Notes: generated by a model from the letters alone, not told the origin. A DNA stretch of 64,000 bases from JACJYE01 sp964432875 (GCA_964432875.1 CAYSPJ010000013.1:1-64000), one strand, 5' to 3'; counted from the first letter of the stretch, positions 16,452 through 24,506 are shown. Translations and numbers: made by a program.

Positions 16452-19115
16452 ATGCTCAACAAACTCGTCCTCATCAAGGCCTGCACTTACGATCTGGCGG
16501 AACTCAACTTCGAGTATGGCGATGCCATGCAGCTGGTGGGGGGCAATAATGTGGGCAAGAGCTCGCTGATCTATGCCCTCAACTTCCTCTTCGTCATCGA
16601 CCGGCGGCAGATGTCCTTTATGGGGCGCAAGCAGGCCGACAAGACGACCATGGAGTACTACTTCCCCGAAGCGGAGGGCAGCTTCCTCGTCTTCGAGATC
16701 AGCAAGCGGGGGCGGCGCTACTGCGTGGTCGTCTGGCGCGACGGCAGCGGGGCGCCCCAGTACCTGCGCCTGCACCACGCCTACGAGCGCGCGCTTTTCT
16801 GCCAGATTGGGGCGGAAGGCGAGCTGGTACCCGAGCCGCTCGCGCGCCTGCTCAAGCGCTGGACGGTGAGCGGCATCCAGGTGCAGTTGCTCAAAAACAA
16901 GCAGGAGGTCATGCAGGCCGTCTATCATACCGGGCGCAACAACGATGCCGTGGTGTGGCTGCGCAGCAGCGGGCACGGGCGAGGCGCCGAGGGCTTCAGC
17001 CAGCTCTACCGCTACCTCATCGACACCCGCCTGATCGACATGCGGGCGCTGCGCGAGATCCTGCTGCTGGCCGACCACCGCACCAACCAGCAGCTCCACT
17101 ACGGCAACAGCAACCTCGCCGACCTCGATCGGCTCCGGCGGGCCAGCGGGCGGGTGCGCCTGCTGCGCGAGCATCAGGCCGATTTTGAGCGGTTCCGCCG
17201 CAATTTCCACGAGCTGGACAGCCAGCAGGCCGAGCTGGTCGATCTGGCGCTGGCCTTCCGCTACGAGGCCACCCGCATCCGCAGCGAACTGCAAGTGGAG
17301 CGCGGACGCCACCAGCAGGAGATCGAAGCGCTGCAAGCCGCGCTCCGGGAGCTGAAAAACGAATTGAGCGCCGCACAGCAGGCGCTCGGCGCGCTGCAGG
17401 CCCGCCAGGACAGCGCCCGCCAGCAATTGCGCGCCGACGAGGAGCGCCTGGCGGCCATCCGCCAACTGCCCTCCGCAAGCTTTCTGCGCGAAGCCTTGGA
17501 CAACCTCCAGCGCCAGCTCGACGACTTGCGCCTGCGCCTGGCGGAAGCGGGCCGGGGCAAAATCAACTCCGCCCAGCTCGAACAACGCATCGCGCGGGGC
17601 GAAAAACAATTGGCCCAGCTGCGCGCCCAGCAGGCCAACATGGACAACTGGCTGCTCCATCAGCTGGCGGCCAAGGAAGAAGACCGCCGCCGCCTGGCCG
17701 CCATCTTGCACAAAGACGTGGCCCGCCTCGACGCGCAAGCGCTGCGGCAGGCGGTCAGCAAAACCAGCCCTGAAGTCAGCCTCTTCGACGGCCGCTTCGA
17801 GCTGCCGGCCGACTGGCCCCTGCCCGAACTGGACCGCCCCGAGGCGCTGGCGGCCGAAATCCAACAGGCTGCCGACCAGCTCGCCAACGACCAGCGCCTG
17901 CTGGCCACCGTGCGCGATCAGGAGCAGCTCCTGGCCGAGCAAAGGGCGACCCAGGGCCGCATCGAAGACCTCCAGGAACAGCTGCGGCGGTTGGCCCAGC
18001 AGCCGCAGTTGGAGCAGAGCCTGGAAAGCACGCGCGCCCAGCTCGATGAACTGCGGGCAGAGCACGAGGCCCGCCAGGCCGACAGCCGCCGCCTGCAGGA
18101 AGACATCCAGCGCCGGGAAAACGCCTTGGACGTGCTCAAGGAGAAAACCCGCGAGCGCGAAGCCCAGGAAAGCCGCATCCTGGCCTGGCAGCGCAAAATC
18201 GAATCTTTCCAGATCCCGACGGAAGGGCAGGCGTTCGAGCCGGGCCAAACGCCCCCGCTCGAACTGAACCGCCTCTTCAACCATATCGAAGAGCGCTACC
18301 GCGCCAACGAAAAGCTGCAGCAGGAGGTGGCTCACAGCTTCCGCCTGCTCAAGCGCGATCTGCAATCCGAAATCGCCAGCGAGCAGGAATTTATCGCCGC
18401 CATCGAGCAGGAGTTCGATAGCCTGGACGATATGCAGGCCATGGTCGATTCCTTGATCAGCAACATCAGCCAGCGCTTCGCCGCCCCGGCAGCCGACTTT
18501 CTGCACCAGTACCAGTTGTTCCGCGATTTCATCCACCAGCAGTTCAACCGCAAGCTGGCGCAGGTGCGCATTTCCAACATCGAGGCCTTGCGCGTGGAGC
18601 TGGTGCTCAACGAGAGCCTGCACCGCGACCTGGAGCGCATCAAAGAGCTCGACCTCTCCGCCGGCGGGTTGTTCAGCAAACAAGATACCGGGGGCATGAA
18701 GGTGCTGCGCCAATACATGGAGCAGGGGCGGGAAATCCTGTTCAGCGACCTTTTCAACCTGCAGCTCAAGCTCACCATCAACGGCAAGGAAAAAACCGTG
18801 GATTTGGCCAAGCAGGTGGAAAGCGATGGCACCGACCGCATGTTGCGCCTGGTTATCGTGATGCAGGTCATCAGCCGCTTGGCGGAGCTGAGCCCGGAGA
18901 ACCGGGTGGTCATGTTCATCGACGAGATCGCCACCATCGACGGGAAGAACCGCCCGCAGTTGGTGCAGTTGTGCCGGGAACACCACTTTTATCCCATCTT
19001 CGCTGCTCCGGAAATGGTGGAGGGCTTCGACCGCTACGTGCTCATTAGCCGGGCGGCGGATAAGTCCCTGGTCATCGAGGAAAACAAACACTACATCGAT
19101 GTCGAAAGAGCGTGA
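16452..19115 (+). CDS. SMC-like ATPase, JetC/MksB-type (Wadjet-like defence)
   Basis: From ATG 16452 the product is 887 residues. The N-terminal head has Walker A GGNNVGKSS (30-38). About 230-410 is a Gln/Arg/Ala/Leu-rich coiled coil, residues 415-475 (around VSKTSPEVSLFDGRFELP) look like a short hinge, and a second coiled coil runs to about 660. The C-terminal head carries the signature-like ESDGTDRMLRL and Walker B VVMFIDEIATID (Asp/Glu 824/825). This is the split-head SMC architecture of JetC/MksB, which with kleisin, KITE and Toprim partners extrudes and cleaves plasmid DNA. It overlaps the next gene by 17 bp. An in-frame start at 16344 is rejected because it precedes the promoter box. 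GC-rich codon use contrasts with neighbouring genes. Confidence 0.85.
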   Translation: MLNKLVLIKACTYDLAELNFEYGDAMQLVGGNNVGKSSLIYALNFLFVIDRRQMSFMGRKQADKTTMEYYFPEAEGSFLVFEISKRGRRYCVVVWRDGSGAPQYLRLHHAYERALFCQIGAEGELVPEPLARLLKRWTVSGIQVQLLKNKQEVMQAVYHTGRNNDAVVWLRSSGHGRGAEGFSQLYRYLIDTRLIDMRALREILLLADHRTNQQLHYGNSNLADLDRLRRASGRVRLLREHQADFERFRRNFHELDSQQAELVDLALAFRYEATRIRSELQVERGRHQQEIEALQAALRELKNELSAAQQALGALQARQDSARQQLRADEERLAAIRQLPSASFLREALDNLQRQLDDLRLRLAEAGRGKINSAQLEQRIARGEKQLAQLRAQQANMDNWLLHQLAAKEEDRRRLAAILHKDVARLDAQALRQAVSKTSPEVSLFDGRFELPADWPLPELDRPEALAAEIQQAADQLANDQRLLATVRDQEQLLAEQRATQGRIEDLQEQLRRLAQQPQLEQSLESTRAQLDELRAEHEARQADSRRLQEDIQRRENALDVLKEKTREREAQESRILAWQRKIESFQIPTEGQAFEPGQTPPLELNRLFNHIEERYRANEKLQQEVAHSFRLLKRDLQSEIASEQEFIAAIEQEFDSLDDMQAMVDSLISNISQRFAAPAADFLHQYQLFRDFIHQQFNRKLAQVRISNIEALRVELVLNESLHRDLERIKELDLSAGGLFSKQDTGGMKVLRQYMEQGREILFSDLFNLQLKLTINGKEKTVDLAKQVESDGTDRMLRLVIVMQVISRLAELSPENRVVMFIDEIATIDGKNRPQLVQLCREHHFYPIFAAPEMVEGFDRYVLISRAADKSLVIEENKHYIDVERA

Positions 19116-19923
19116 ATTGCAGTGCTGGCTGCGGCTGCTGGAGGCCGGCAGCATCCCGCGCTCGCAAGTGCCGCGCAGCGTGCTGGGGAGGCAAGCCTTT
19201 GAGCAGCTTCTGGGGGCGGGTATCATCGGCTGGGAGCGGCAGGGAAGCGGGCAGGCGCTCCACTTGCTGGAAGACGAATCGCTGCGGCAGTACATCGCCC
19301 GGCACTTCCCCGAGCACGAAACCCAAAGCGGCGGCGACGCCTTCAGCAACGCCCGGCGTTACCGCGACAGCAAGGGCGCGGCCAAGACCTCGGCGCAGGT
19401 GATGCTGCTGCGCGGCCAGGGCGTCATCTGGCTCAATGAAGGGGCGCATGAAATAGCGCTGGGCTACCACACCGACCAATTCGGCTGTTTTGCGGCGGTG
19501 CAGCCCCGTCTGCACACCCTTAGGCCCTGTTGCATCGTCGAAAACCTCGATTGCTTCATGCGGGCGGAAGAGGTGCTCGAGCCGGACATGGTTTTCATCC
19601 ACCCCTACGGCCGCTTGGGCAAAGACAGCCTGCCGGGACTGCGGGCGGAAGCGCTGTGGCATTTCGGCGACTACGACTTCACCGGCCTGAACGATTACCT
19701 CAACCTCAAGGCACAGTACCCCGCGGCCCAGCTCTATGTGCCGGCGGATTTGGAGGGCTTGTGGCAAAAATACGCCACCCCCCTCAAGCCCGAGGCCGTG
19801 CCCAGCCGCCAGGTCAAAGCTAGCCAGCTGCCAGAAGTGCAGCGGATCAGGGCCTTGCTGTCGGCCACCCAGCGCTTCCTGGAGCAGCAGGTGTTATTCC
19901 CAGACCAAAAACCTGCGCCATGA
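19099..19923 (+). CDS. Toprim-domain nuclease, JetD/MksG-like
   Basis: The 274-residue protein has an N-terminal part resembling a winged helix (residues 5-70) and a C-terminal Toprim fold: CIVENLDCF with the acidic Glu at 148, then LWHFGDYDFTGLND with the DxD pair Asp191/Asp193. These match the metal-binding acidic residues of the DUF2220 domain of Wadjet JetD, the subunit that cuts DNA in that system. It is shorter than type I JetD (about 390 residues). Its start overlaps the SMC gene by 17 bp and its stop overlaps the kleisin gene by four (ATGA), so all are co-translated. Assignment rests on motif plus context. Confidence 0.8.
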   Translation: MSKERELQCWLRLLEAGSIPRSQVPRSVLGRQAFEQLLGAGIIGWERQGSGQALHLLEDESLRQYIARHFPEHETQSGGDAFSNARRYRDSKGAAKTSAQVMLLRGQGVIWLNEGAHEIALGYHTDQFGCFAAVQPRLHTLRPCCIVENLDCFMRAEEVLEPDMVFIHPYGRLGKDSLPGLRAEALWHFGDYDFTGLNDYLNLKAQYPAAQLYVPADLEGLWQKYATPLKPEAVPSRQVKASQLPEVQRIRALLSATQRFLEQQVLFPDQKPAP

Positions 19924-21125
19924 TCCTGAGAGCCGAGCCCCGCACCATCATGCGCTTCGTGGAGGACAACTACGAGGTGCTCACGCGCCTGTACCGCATC
20001 CAGCTCAAGGAGAACCTCATCAGCCGGGAGACTTTCGAGTTGGTCACCCAGCACAAGGGGGAGGTGGTCACCCGCCGCCTTTTTTCCTTCCGCATCGTGC
20101 AGGAGTTGGGCGACGACTACCGCCTGGCGGAGGCCGTCGGGGAGTACCTGGGCTTCCTGATGCAGGAGTTCAAGCCGCTGCTGCCCGAGCAGTTGCAGCG
20201 CTACCACACCTCCATCCGCGACCTGTTCGACCTCATGCACCAGCGCAAGGAGCAGGCCGACAGCATCCGCATCCTCCGGCTGGAGCACCTGTACAACGAG
20301 GTGCTGAGCTTTTTGGACAACGTGACGAACAACACCTACTCCCTGCTCAAGCAGTCGCAGCGCCTGAAGGTCAACCGCAAGCAGCTTAGCTATAGCGAGC
20401 GCTTGCTGGAGGCCCGCCGCCTCATCGAGCAGTACATCGATCCGCTGACGAACATCGTCAACCTTGGCGATGCCAACTCCCTGGCTTCGCTCTTGCAGGA
20501 GATCGGGCGGGCCATCAATCTGGAGCGGATGGCGGCGCACAGCCCGGCCGTGCTGGACCGCTACGAGCAGCTCGACCAGTTGCTGCGCCAGGTCAACCGC
20601 CGCTTACAGCAGGAGGGCGACGTCATCCGGCGGGAGCTGCTGCCGCTCATCGAGCGCATCAAGCGGGAGAGCGAGGTGTTGGGCGGCTGGCTCATCTTCC
20701 TGGAGCGCCCTCTGCTGGTGGTGGTGCCGGATATGGGCAAGCGCCAAGCCATCACCGTTTTCCACGACCAGACCGGGGCCGACCTGCGCATGTACGTGGA
20801 GCAGTTTGCACGAGCTAATCAGCGCCGCCGCATCCGGCTCAGTGCAGAAGCTGCCTTGCCCACGGTGTCCATCTTCAACCGCCGGGCTTATCGGCAGCGC
20901 CTCGAACAGGCCTTGCCGCTGGAAGATTTTTTCGGCTGGTGCCAGAGCCAATTGGTGGAAGCGCCCGGCGGAGAACGCGAGCACCTGCTCATCGAGCTGA
21001 CGAGCCTGCTCTTCAGCGACGACCATTATTATCTGGATTTTGAGCTGCCGGCCACTCCGGTCCGCGTCAGCGAGGTCATCTATCATTTGCCCCAAGTGCG
21101 GGTCCGCAAAAAAACAAGTCCATGA
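19920..21125 (+). CDS. Kleisin-like subunit, JetA/MksF-like
   Basis: A 401-residue protein without signal peptide. Residues 1-110 look like a winged-helix N-terminal domain, residues 110-245 are helical with heptad-like Leu spacing (LRLEHLYNEVLSFLDNVTNN and following), and the C-terminal third is mixed alpha/beta, ending in a basic tail RVRKKTSP. Size, helical middle and position between the Toprim and KITE genes fit the MukF/MksF/JetA kleisin that bridges the SMC heads. Sequence alone would not prove this; the operon context carries the call. ATGA overlaps join it to both neighbours. Confidence 0.72.
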   Translation: MILRAEPRTIMRFVEDNYEVLTRLYRIQLKENLISRETFELVTQHKGEVVTRRLFSFRIVQELGDDYRLAEAVGEYLGFLMQEFKPLLPEQLQRYHTSIRDLFDLMHQRKEQADSIRILRLEHLYNEVLSFLDNVTNNTYSLLKQSQRLKVNRKQLSYSERLLEARRLIEQYIDPLTNIVNLGDANSLASLLQEIGRAINLERMAAHSPAVLDRYEQLDQLLRQVNRRLQQEGDVIRRELLPLIERIKRESEVLGGWLIFLERPLLVVVPDMGKRQAITVFHDQTGADLRMYVEQFARANQRRRIRLSAEAALPTVSIFNRRAYRQRLEQALPLEDFFGWCQSQLVEAPGGEREHLLIELTSLLFSDDHYYLDFELPATPVRVSEVIYHLPQVRVRKKTSP

Positions 21126-21670
21126 CTTTTCCCAAGGAACACTACCCGATCGTCAAAGCGCTCGTAAACGAGGGGCGCTTCCTGCTCGAAGGAGAAGCAG
21201 CCTTCCTGTGCCTGCGCGAGGAGCAAGATTTCTACCAGGCTTTCTTCTGGGAAAGCTTCCGCCTGCGGCTCGTGGTGGAAACCGAATACGCCCTGCTGCA
21301 GACCAACCGCGATACCGACAACCTGGCCCGCGCCATCTGCATTTTCCTCGCCGTCTTCTGCTACGAGCTCGACCACACCTCCGACAACCTGCTCGAAAGC
21401 CTGGCCTTCGGCACTTTTTCCATCGAAGAGTGGGACGAGCGCTTCGAGCAATCGGCCTATCAATATGTCTTGGAAGCGACCGACCATCTGCGCAACAGAA
21501 CCCAGCGTCGTCGTTTTTACCAGACCCTCCAGCGCCGCTCCCTCATCCACCTGCTGGACGAGGACAAGTTCCAGTTCACCCCTGCCCACCGCTATTTCCT
21601 GGATTTTGCCCGTGATTTGAACATGCGCAGCCTGCTACAAGCTGACGAGCAGGGCGGGGATGTAGGGTAG
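21122..21670 (+). CDS. KITE-like subunit, JetB/MksE-like
   Basis: This 182-residue acidic, helix-rich protein (TFPKEHYPIVKALVNEGRFL at the start; a winged-helix-like C-terminal stretch RRFYQTLQRRSLIHLLDEDK) has the size and order expected for MksE/JetB (DUF4194-type) proteins. In Wadjet and MukBEF-like complexes this subunit dimerises and binds the kleisin. The start ATG at 21122 overlaps the kleisin stop by four bases. It is the last gene of the operon; 231 bp of repeat-containing spacer follow. Assignment is mainly by context. Confidence 0.7.
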   Translation: MTFPKEHYPIVKALVNEGRFLLEGEAAFLCLREEQDFYQAFFWESFRLRLVVETEYALLQTNRDTDNLARAICIFLAVFCYELDHTSDNLLESLAFGTFSIEEWDERFEQSAYQYVLEATDHLRNRTQRRRFYQTLQRRSLIHLLDEDKFQFTPAHRYFLDFARDLNMRSLLQADEQGGDVG

Positions 21671-21901
21671 CCGAGGGGGAGTTTCGAGCTACGAGTTTCG
21701 AGTTTCGATCCCGCTTCTCCCGCCTCATTTCATTCGGGCGGGATGTCGTTACACTCCAACTGCGTTCGGACAGGACGTCGCTACGCTCCGGTTGCGAGTT
21801 TTGAGCAGAGCCGAGGGGCAAGCTCAATTTCAAATTTCATCGCTCAGTGTATCTGCTTACCATGAGGGCGCAGGGCTGCCCCCCTTTTTACATTTCACAT
21901 T
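21671..21901. repeat. Spacer with two direct copies of a 25-bp repeat
   Basis: After a short CGAGTTT tandem (about 21690-21707), two related 25-mers occur at 21740-21764 and 21772-21796 (consensus GGGATGTCGCTACGCTCC then GGTTGCG). A further copy lies at 23610-23634, and the core reappears inverted at 40.7 kb. No gene is visible. Confidence 0.6.
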
Positions 21902-22381
21902 TCACATTTCCCCTTCCTCCACAACCACCTTCTTGCCATCCACGGCGATGGCCAGGCGCACGATGTCGGTCAGGTCAGCAGCAGTCAGTTCGGTATCATA
22001 TCGGCGGGCGCTGATTTGCTGGCGGGCGGCGGCCAGGCAATCCTCCAGGGTCTCGTTGCGGCCGCGGCGGGGCGCTTTGATTTCCATGACGATGCCCTTT
22101 TTCGAGCGGTCTTTGGGGATGAGGCAGATGTCGTAGCGGCCCAAGCCGCTCTCGGCGTTGGAGCGGATGCGGTACTGGCTGTCCAGGCGGGCGATGAGGC
22201 CGAGGAGTAAGGCGTGGTAGAAATGCTCGTTTTGATTTTTGCCCGTATCGTAGTAGCNNNNNNNNNNNNNNNNNNNNNNNNNNNNNNNNNNNNNNNNNNN
22301 NNNNNNNNNNNNNNNNNNNNNNNNNNNNNNNNNNNNNNNNNNNNNNNNNNNNNNNNNGCCGATGGGCGAAAGCTTGCGCAT
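21902..22381 (-). CDS. DUF1703-type AAA-ATPase/PD-(D/E)XK nuclease, interrupted by an assembly gap
   Basis: Two pieces of one gene flank the 100-N gap. The right piece starts at ATG 22381 with MRKLSPIG, the usual N-terminus of the AAA-ATPase-like/DUF1703 family, and is preceded by a -7 box at 22407-22400. The left piece encodes the C-terminal PD-(D/E)XK domain: FYHALLLGLIA, SNAESGLGRYDICL and GIVMEIKAPR (Asp and E-x-K catalytic pattern), ending at 21902. Family members are usually about 500-600 residues, so roughly 1.2 kb is probably missing; the true gap is longer than 100. These genes are abundant in Bacteroidota and of uncertain function. The gene is convergent with the Wadjet-like operon. 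Confidence 0.8.
   Translation of the reverse strand: MRKLSPIGXXXXXXXXXXXXXXXXXXXXXXXXXXXXXXXXXXYYDTGKNQNEHFYHALLLGLIARLDSQYRIRSNAESGLGRYDICLIPKDRSKKGIVMEIKAPRRGRNETLEDCLAAARQQISARRYDTELTAADLTDIVRLAIAVDGKKVVVEEGEM
22258..22357. other. Assembly gap (100 N)
   Basis: A run of exactly 100 N, the conventional placeholder for a scaffold gap of unknown size, inside the DUF1703-type gene. Any reading frame through it is artificial. Confidence 0.99.
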
Positions 22382-22399
22382 GGCATTAGCGGTTTGGTG

Positions 22400-22407
22400 C
22401 AAAGATA
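22400..22407 (-). promoter_or_regulatory. -7 promoter box of the DUF1703-type gene
   Basis: TATCTTTG on the minus strand, 19 bp upstream of ATG 22381. It supports that start and shows that the frame right of it belongs to the upstream region. No clear -33 box. Confidence 0.5.
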
Positions 22408-22549
22408 AGCAATAAGCTTGCTTTTCCTGCCCTGAAAGCTGATTTTTGGGACGCGTGCCAAATGGCAAGCACCGCCCCCCGCTTGCATCGAGCAGCCCGC
22501 ACATCATTCTCCTGCCCAAAGTACCCGCAGTTGGCAAAAGATTGCTAAT

Positions 22550-23062
22550 TTGCCGCCCGTTTATGAGATTGACCAACCAAATCCAAGTATCGCTTTGGAC
22601 GAGCAATTCATGCAAGCAGCCATCCAATTGGCAATCAAGGGTGTAGAAGCCGGGCACGGCGGCCCCTTCGGCGCGGTAGTCGTCAAAGACGGCCGCATCA
22701 TCGGGCGGGGGCACAACCGGGTGCTGGCCGATCGCGACCCCACGGCCCATGCTGAGGTTGTCGCCATCCGCGAGGCCTGTAAGGCGCTGGGGCATTTCCA
22801 GTTAGATGGTTGTACCATTTACACTTCTTGCGAGCCTTGCCCGATGTGCCTGGGGGCTATCTATTGGGCAAGGCCCGAACGCATTGTCTTTGCCTGCGGC
22901 CGCGAGGATGCGGCTAGTATCGGCTTTGATGATGCCTTTATCTATGAAGAGTTGGCACACCTTCCCGGGCAGCGGCACATCCCTACCGTTCAAATCATGC
23001 GGCAGGACGCGCTTGTTGCCATGCAGGCCTGGGCAGATAAACAAGATAAAACACAGTACTGA
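22550..23062 (+). CDS. guaD: Guanine deaminase (cytidine-deaminase-fold)
   Basis: Zinc ligands of the deaminase fold are present: HAE in PTAHAEVVAIREACKALG and PCxxC in TSCEPCPMCLGAIYWARP. The GGPFGAVVVKDG block, IGFDDAFIYEE and an aromatic C-terminus (KTQY) resemble Bacillus-type guanine deaminase rather than tRNA deaminase TadA. It converts guanine to xanthine in the cytoplasm. The start is uncertain: the first ATG is 22610 (151 residues), but homology to the EQF helix suggests TTG at 22595 or 22550. lspA follows after 3 bp, so they are likely co-transcribed. Confidence 0.85.
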   Translation: MPPVYEIDQPNPSIALDEQFMQAAIQLAIKGVEAGHGGPFGAVVVKDGRIIGRGHNRVLADRDPTAHAEVVAIREACKALGHFQLDGCTIYTSCEPCPMCLGAIYWARPERIVFACGREDAASIGFDDAFIYEELAHLPGQRHIPTVQIMRQDALVAMQAWADKQDKTQY

Positions 23063-23065
23063 TTT

Positions 23066-23587
23066 ATGGAAATCAACCGGAAACGCATCATCCTGGTGCT
23101 GGGCATCATCTTGGTTAATGTAATTTTAGATCAGGTTACCAAGCAGCTGGCGCGGGAGCACCTGCAGGGGCTGGGGCAGCTGTCATACCTGAGCGATTTT
23201 TTCCGTCTTTCCTACGTGGAAAACAAAGGCGCTTTCCTCAGCCTGGGTGCCGGGCTGACCGGAGCGCTGCGCTACGTCGCGTTGAAGATACTCCCGGTCT
23301 TATTGTTGCTTGGCCTGCTGGCTTATAGTTTGTTTTCCAAGCAACTCTTCCGCCCTCAAATCGTCGCTTTCAGCTTCATCTTAGGCGGGGGTATGAGCAA
23401 TATTTTTGACCGCATCGCCTACGGCCAAGTGGTTGATTTTATGAACATGGGCGTGAGCAGCCTGCGCACCGGCATCTTTAATTTTGCCGACCTCTCCATC
23501 ATGATCGGGCTGGGGATAATGCTGCCGTTCTTGTTCAAGAACCCCGACCCTAAGCGCAACGAGGAGTCAGAGGGCAAGGCTGCCTGA
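23066..23587 (+). CDS. lspA: Lipoprotein signal peptidase (signal peptidase II)
   Basis: A 173-residue inner-membrane protein with four helices. The catalytic aspartate pair is visible as GGGMSNIFDRIAYGQVVDF (Asp124) and FNFADLSI (Asp142); LDQVTKQ (Asp22) and ENKGAF (Asn53) are the other conserved blocks. It removes signal peptides from prolipoproteins at the lipobox Cys; at least three such lipoproteins are encoded in this window (FKBP, NlpC/P60 and the 29.9-kb protein). ATG 23066 gives the standard N-terminus. Confidence 0.97.
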   Translation: MEINRKRIILVLGIILVNVILDQVTKQLAREHLQGLGQLSYLSDFFRLSYVENKGAFLSLGAGLTGALRYVALKILPVLLLLGLLAYSLFSKQLFRPQIVAFSFILGGGMSNIFDRIAYGQVVDFMNMGVSSLRTGIFNFADLSIMIGLGIMLPFLFKNPDPKRNEESEGKAA

Positions 23588-23602
23588 CGCACACTCGCTG
23601 CA

Positions 23603-23640
23603 CTCGCCCGGGATGTCGCTACGCTACGGCTGCGGGCGAG
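23603..23640. terminator. Hairpin between lspA and the FKBP gene containing a dispersed repeat copy
   Basis: CTCGCCCG (23603-23610) and CGGGCGAG (23633-23640) form an 8-bp stem around the repeat core GGGATGTCGCTACGCTACGG. It lies between convergent genes and may act as a bidirectional terminator, though no T-run is visible. Confidence 0.4.
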
Positions 23641-23652
23641 GCCACCTACCGT

Positions 23653-24237
23653 TTACTTAACCGCAAGCACCTCCACCTCAAAGGCCAGCACCGTATTGGG
23701 GGGTACCAGGAAGCCGCCCCGGCCATCGGGGAAGCCCTTTTCGCCATAAGCCAGGGCAGAAGGCACGAGCAGGCGGATTTTGCCGCCGGGGCGGAGGAGC
23801 TGCAAGCCCTCGTTCCAGCCTGCCACCATATTCCCGATGTAAAATTCCAGCGGTTTATTGCGCCGGTGGGAGGAGTCGAAAACCTGGCCGTCCAGGAAAT
23901 AGCCCTCATAGTGGGCGGTGATGTAATCGCCCCATTGGAGCCGTTGCCCCTCGCCTGGGTGTAGTATCTGGTAAAACAAGCCAGAGGCCGTACGCTCCAG
24001 CGGCAGCACATTTTCAATGGCGTAGTTGGCGATTTCGTTTTGATCTTTTTCCGCTTGGCTTTGCGGGTTAGCAATCAGGAAGGCCGATAGTTGCAGCACG
24101 ATGGCATCCTCTTCTGCTGCGGTGGTCGGGGCGGGCGTTGTTTCTGCTACGGCCTCTTGCTCCGGTTGCTTCGCTGGCTTTTCCCCACAGCTGTTAAACA
24201 GGGCGAGGAGGGTGAAGATAATCAAGTTTTGTCGCAT
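23653..24237 (-). CDS. FKBP-type peptidyl-prolyl isomerase lipoprotein
   Basis: The 194-residue precursor has a lipoprotein signal with Cys17 in LALFNSC, a low-complexity linker rich in Glu/Ala/Thr (residues 20-45), and a C-terminal FKBP domain (about 95-194): GDYITAHYEGYFLDGQVFDS, VAGWNEGLQLLRPGGK and LVPSALAYGEKG are its standard strands. It would speed prolyl cis/trans isomerisation of envelope proteins. The gene is convergent with lspA; nothing suggests an operon. Confidence 0.94.
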   Translation of the reverse strand: MRQNLIIFTLLALFNSCGEKPAKQPEQEAVAETTPAPTTAAEEDAIVLQLSAFLIANPQSQAEKDQNEIANYAIENVLPLERTASGLFYQILHPGEGQRLQWGDYITAHYEGYFLDGQVFDSSHRRNKPLEFYIGNMVAGWNEGLQLLRPGGKIRLLVPSALAYGEKGFPDGRGGFLVPPNTVLAFEVEVLAVK

Positions 24238-24427
24238 CAGTTTTTTCGGAAAGATAAGGAGGCGGTTTGAAAAGTGTGCTATTATTAGCCATTTTTAAGA
24301 TGCCTGCTTCTTAACTTTTAAACAGGTGGCGGCAGAATCCTGACAAAGGCGCGGATAGCCTTATTGGCAACCAATATCCCCGCTAATAGGAACCGGTCAA
24401 AACGCATCATTTTTATCGGGCACAGTA

Positions 24428-24470
24428 TATCACAAAAAATAATTATCACATTATCACAAAAAATATCACA
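24428..24470. promoter_or_regulatory. Four direct copies of TATCACA upstream of the symporter promoter
   Basis: TATCACA occurs at 24428-24434, 24444-24450, 24452-24458 and 24464-24470 in an AT-rich stretch ending just before the -33 box (24476). Such an array directly upstream of a promoter suggests a cooperative regulator site (inference). The regulator is unknown. Confidence 0.45.
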
Positions 24471-24475
24471 TCTTT

Positions 24476-24506
24476 TTTGGTGCTTTTCCCAATTTTACTA
24501 TCTTTG
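24476..24506 (+). promoter_or_regulatory. Promoter of the sodium:solute symporter gene
   Basis: TTTG (24476-24479) and TATCTTTG (24499-24506) with 19 bp between match the Bacteroidota -33/-7 consensus exactly. The implied leader is about 130 nt and contains a GAAAAAGC (24575-24582)/GCTTTTTC (24593-24600) hairpin. Confidence 0.65.

Noticed and set aside
16203..19349. 1048-codon antisense ORF opposite the SMC gene
   Set aside because: It mirrors the GC-rich sense gene; its sequence is low-complexity (Ala/Leu/Gln/Arg), has no domain or promoter, and the sense strand has Walker motifs and an operon.
22382..22795. Extension of the DUF1703 frame beyond the gap to 22795
   Set aside because: It runs antisense to guaD and precedes the promoter box at 22407-22400; MRKLSPIG at 22381 is the family start.
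24428..24470. TATCACA array as DnaA boxes or a replication origin
   Set aside because: The sequence lacks one base of the DnaA box TTATNCACA, and no dnaA, dnaN or other origin genes lie nearby; more likely an operator.
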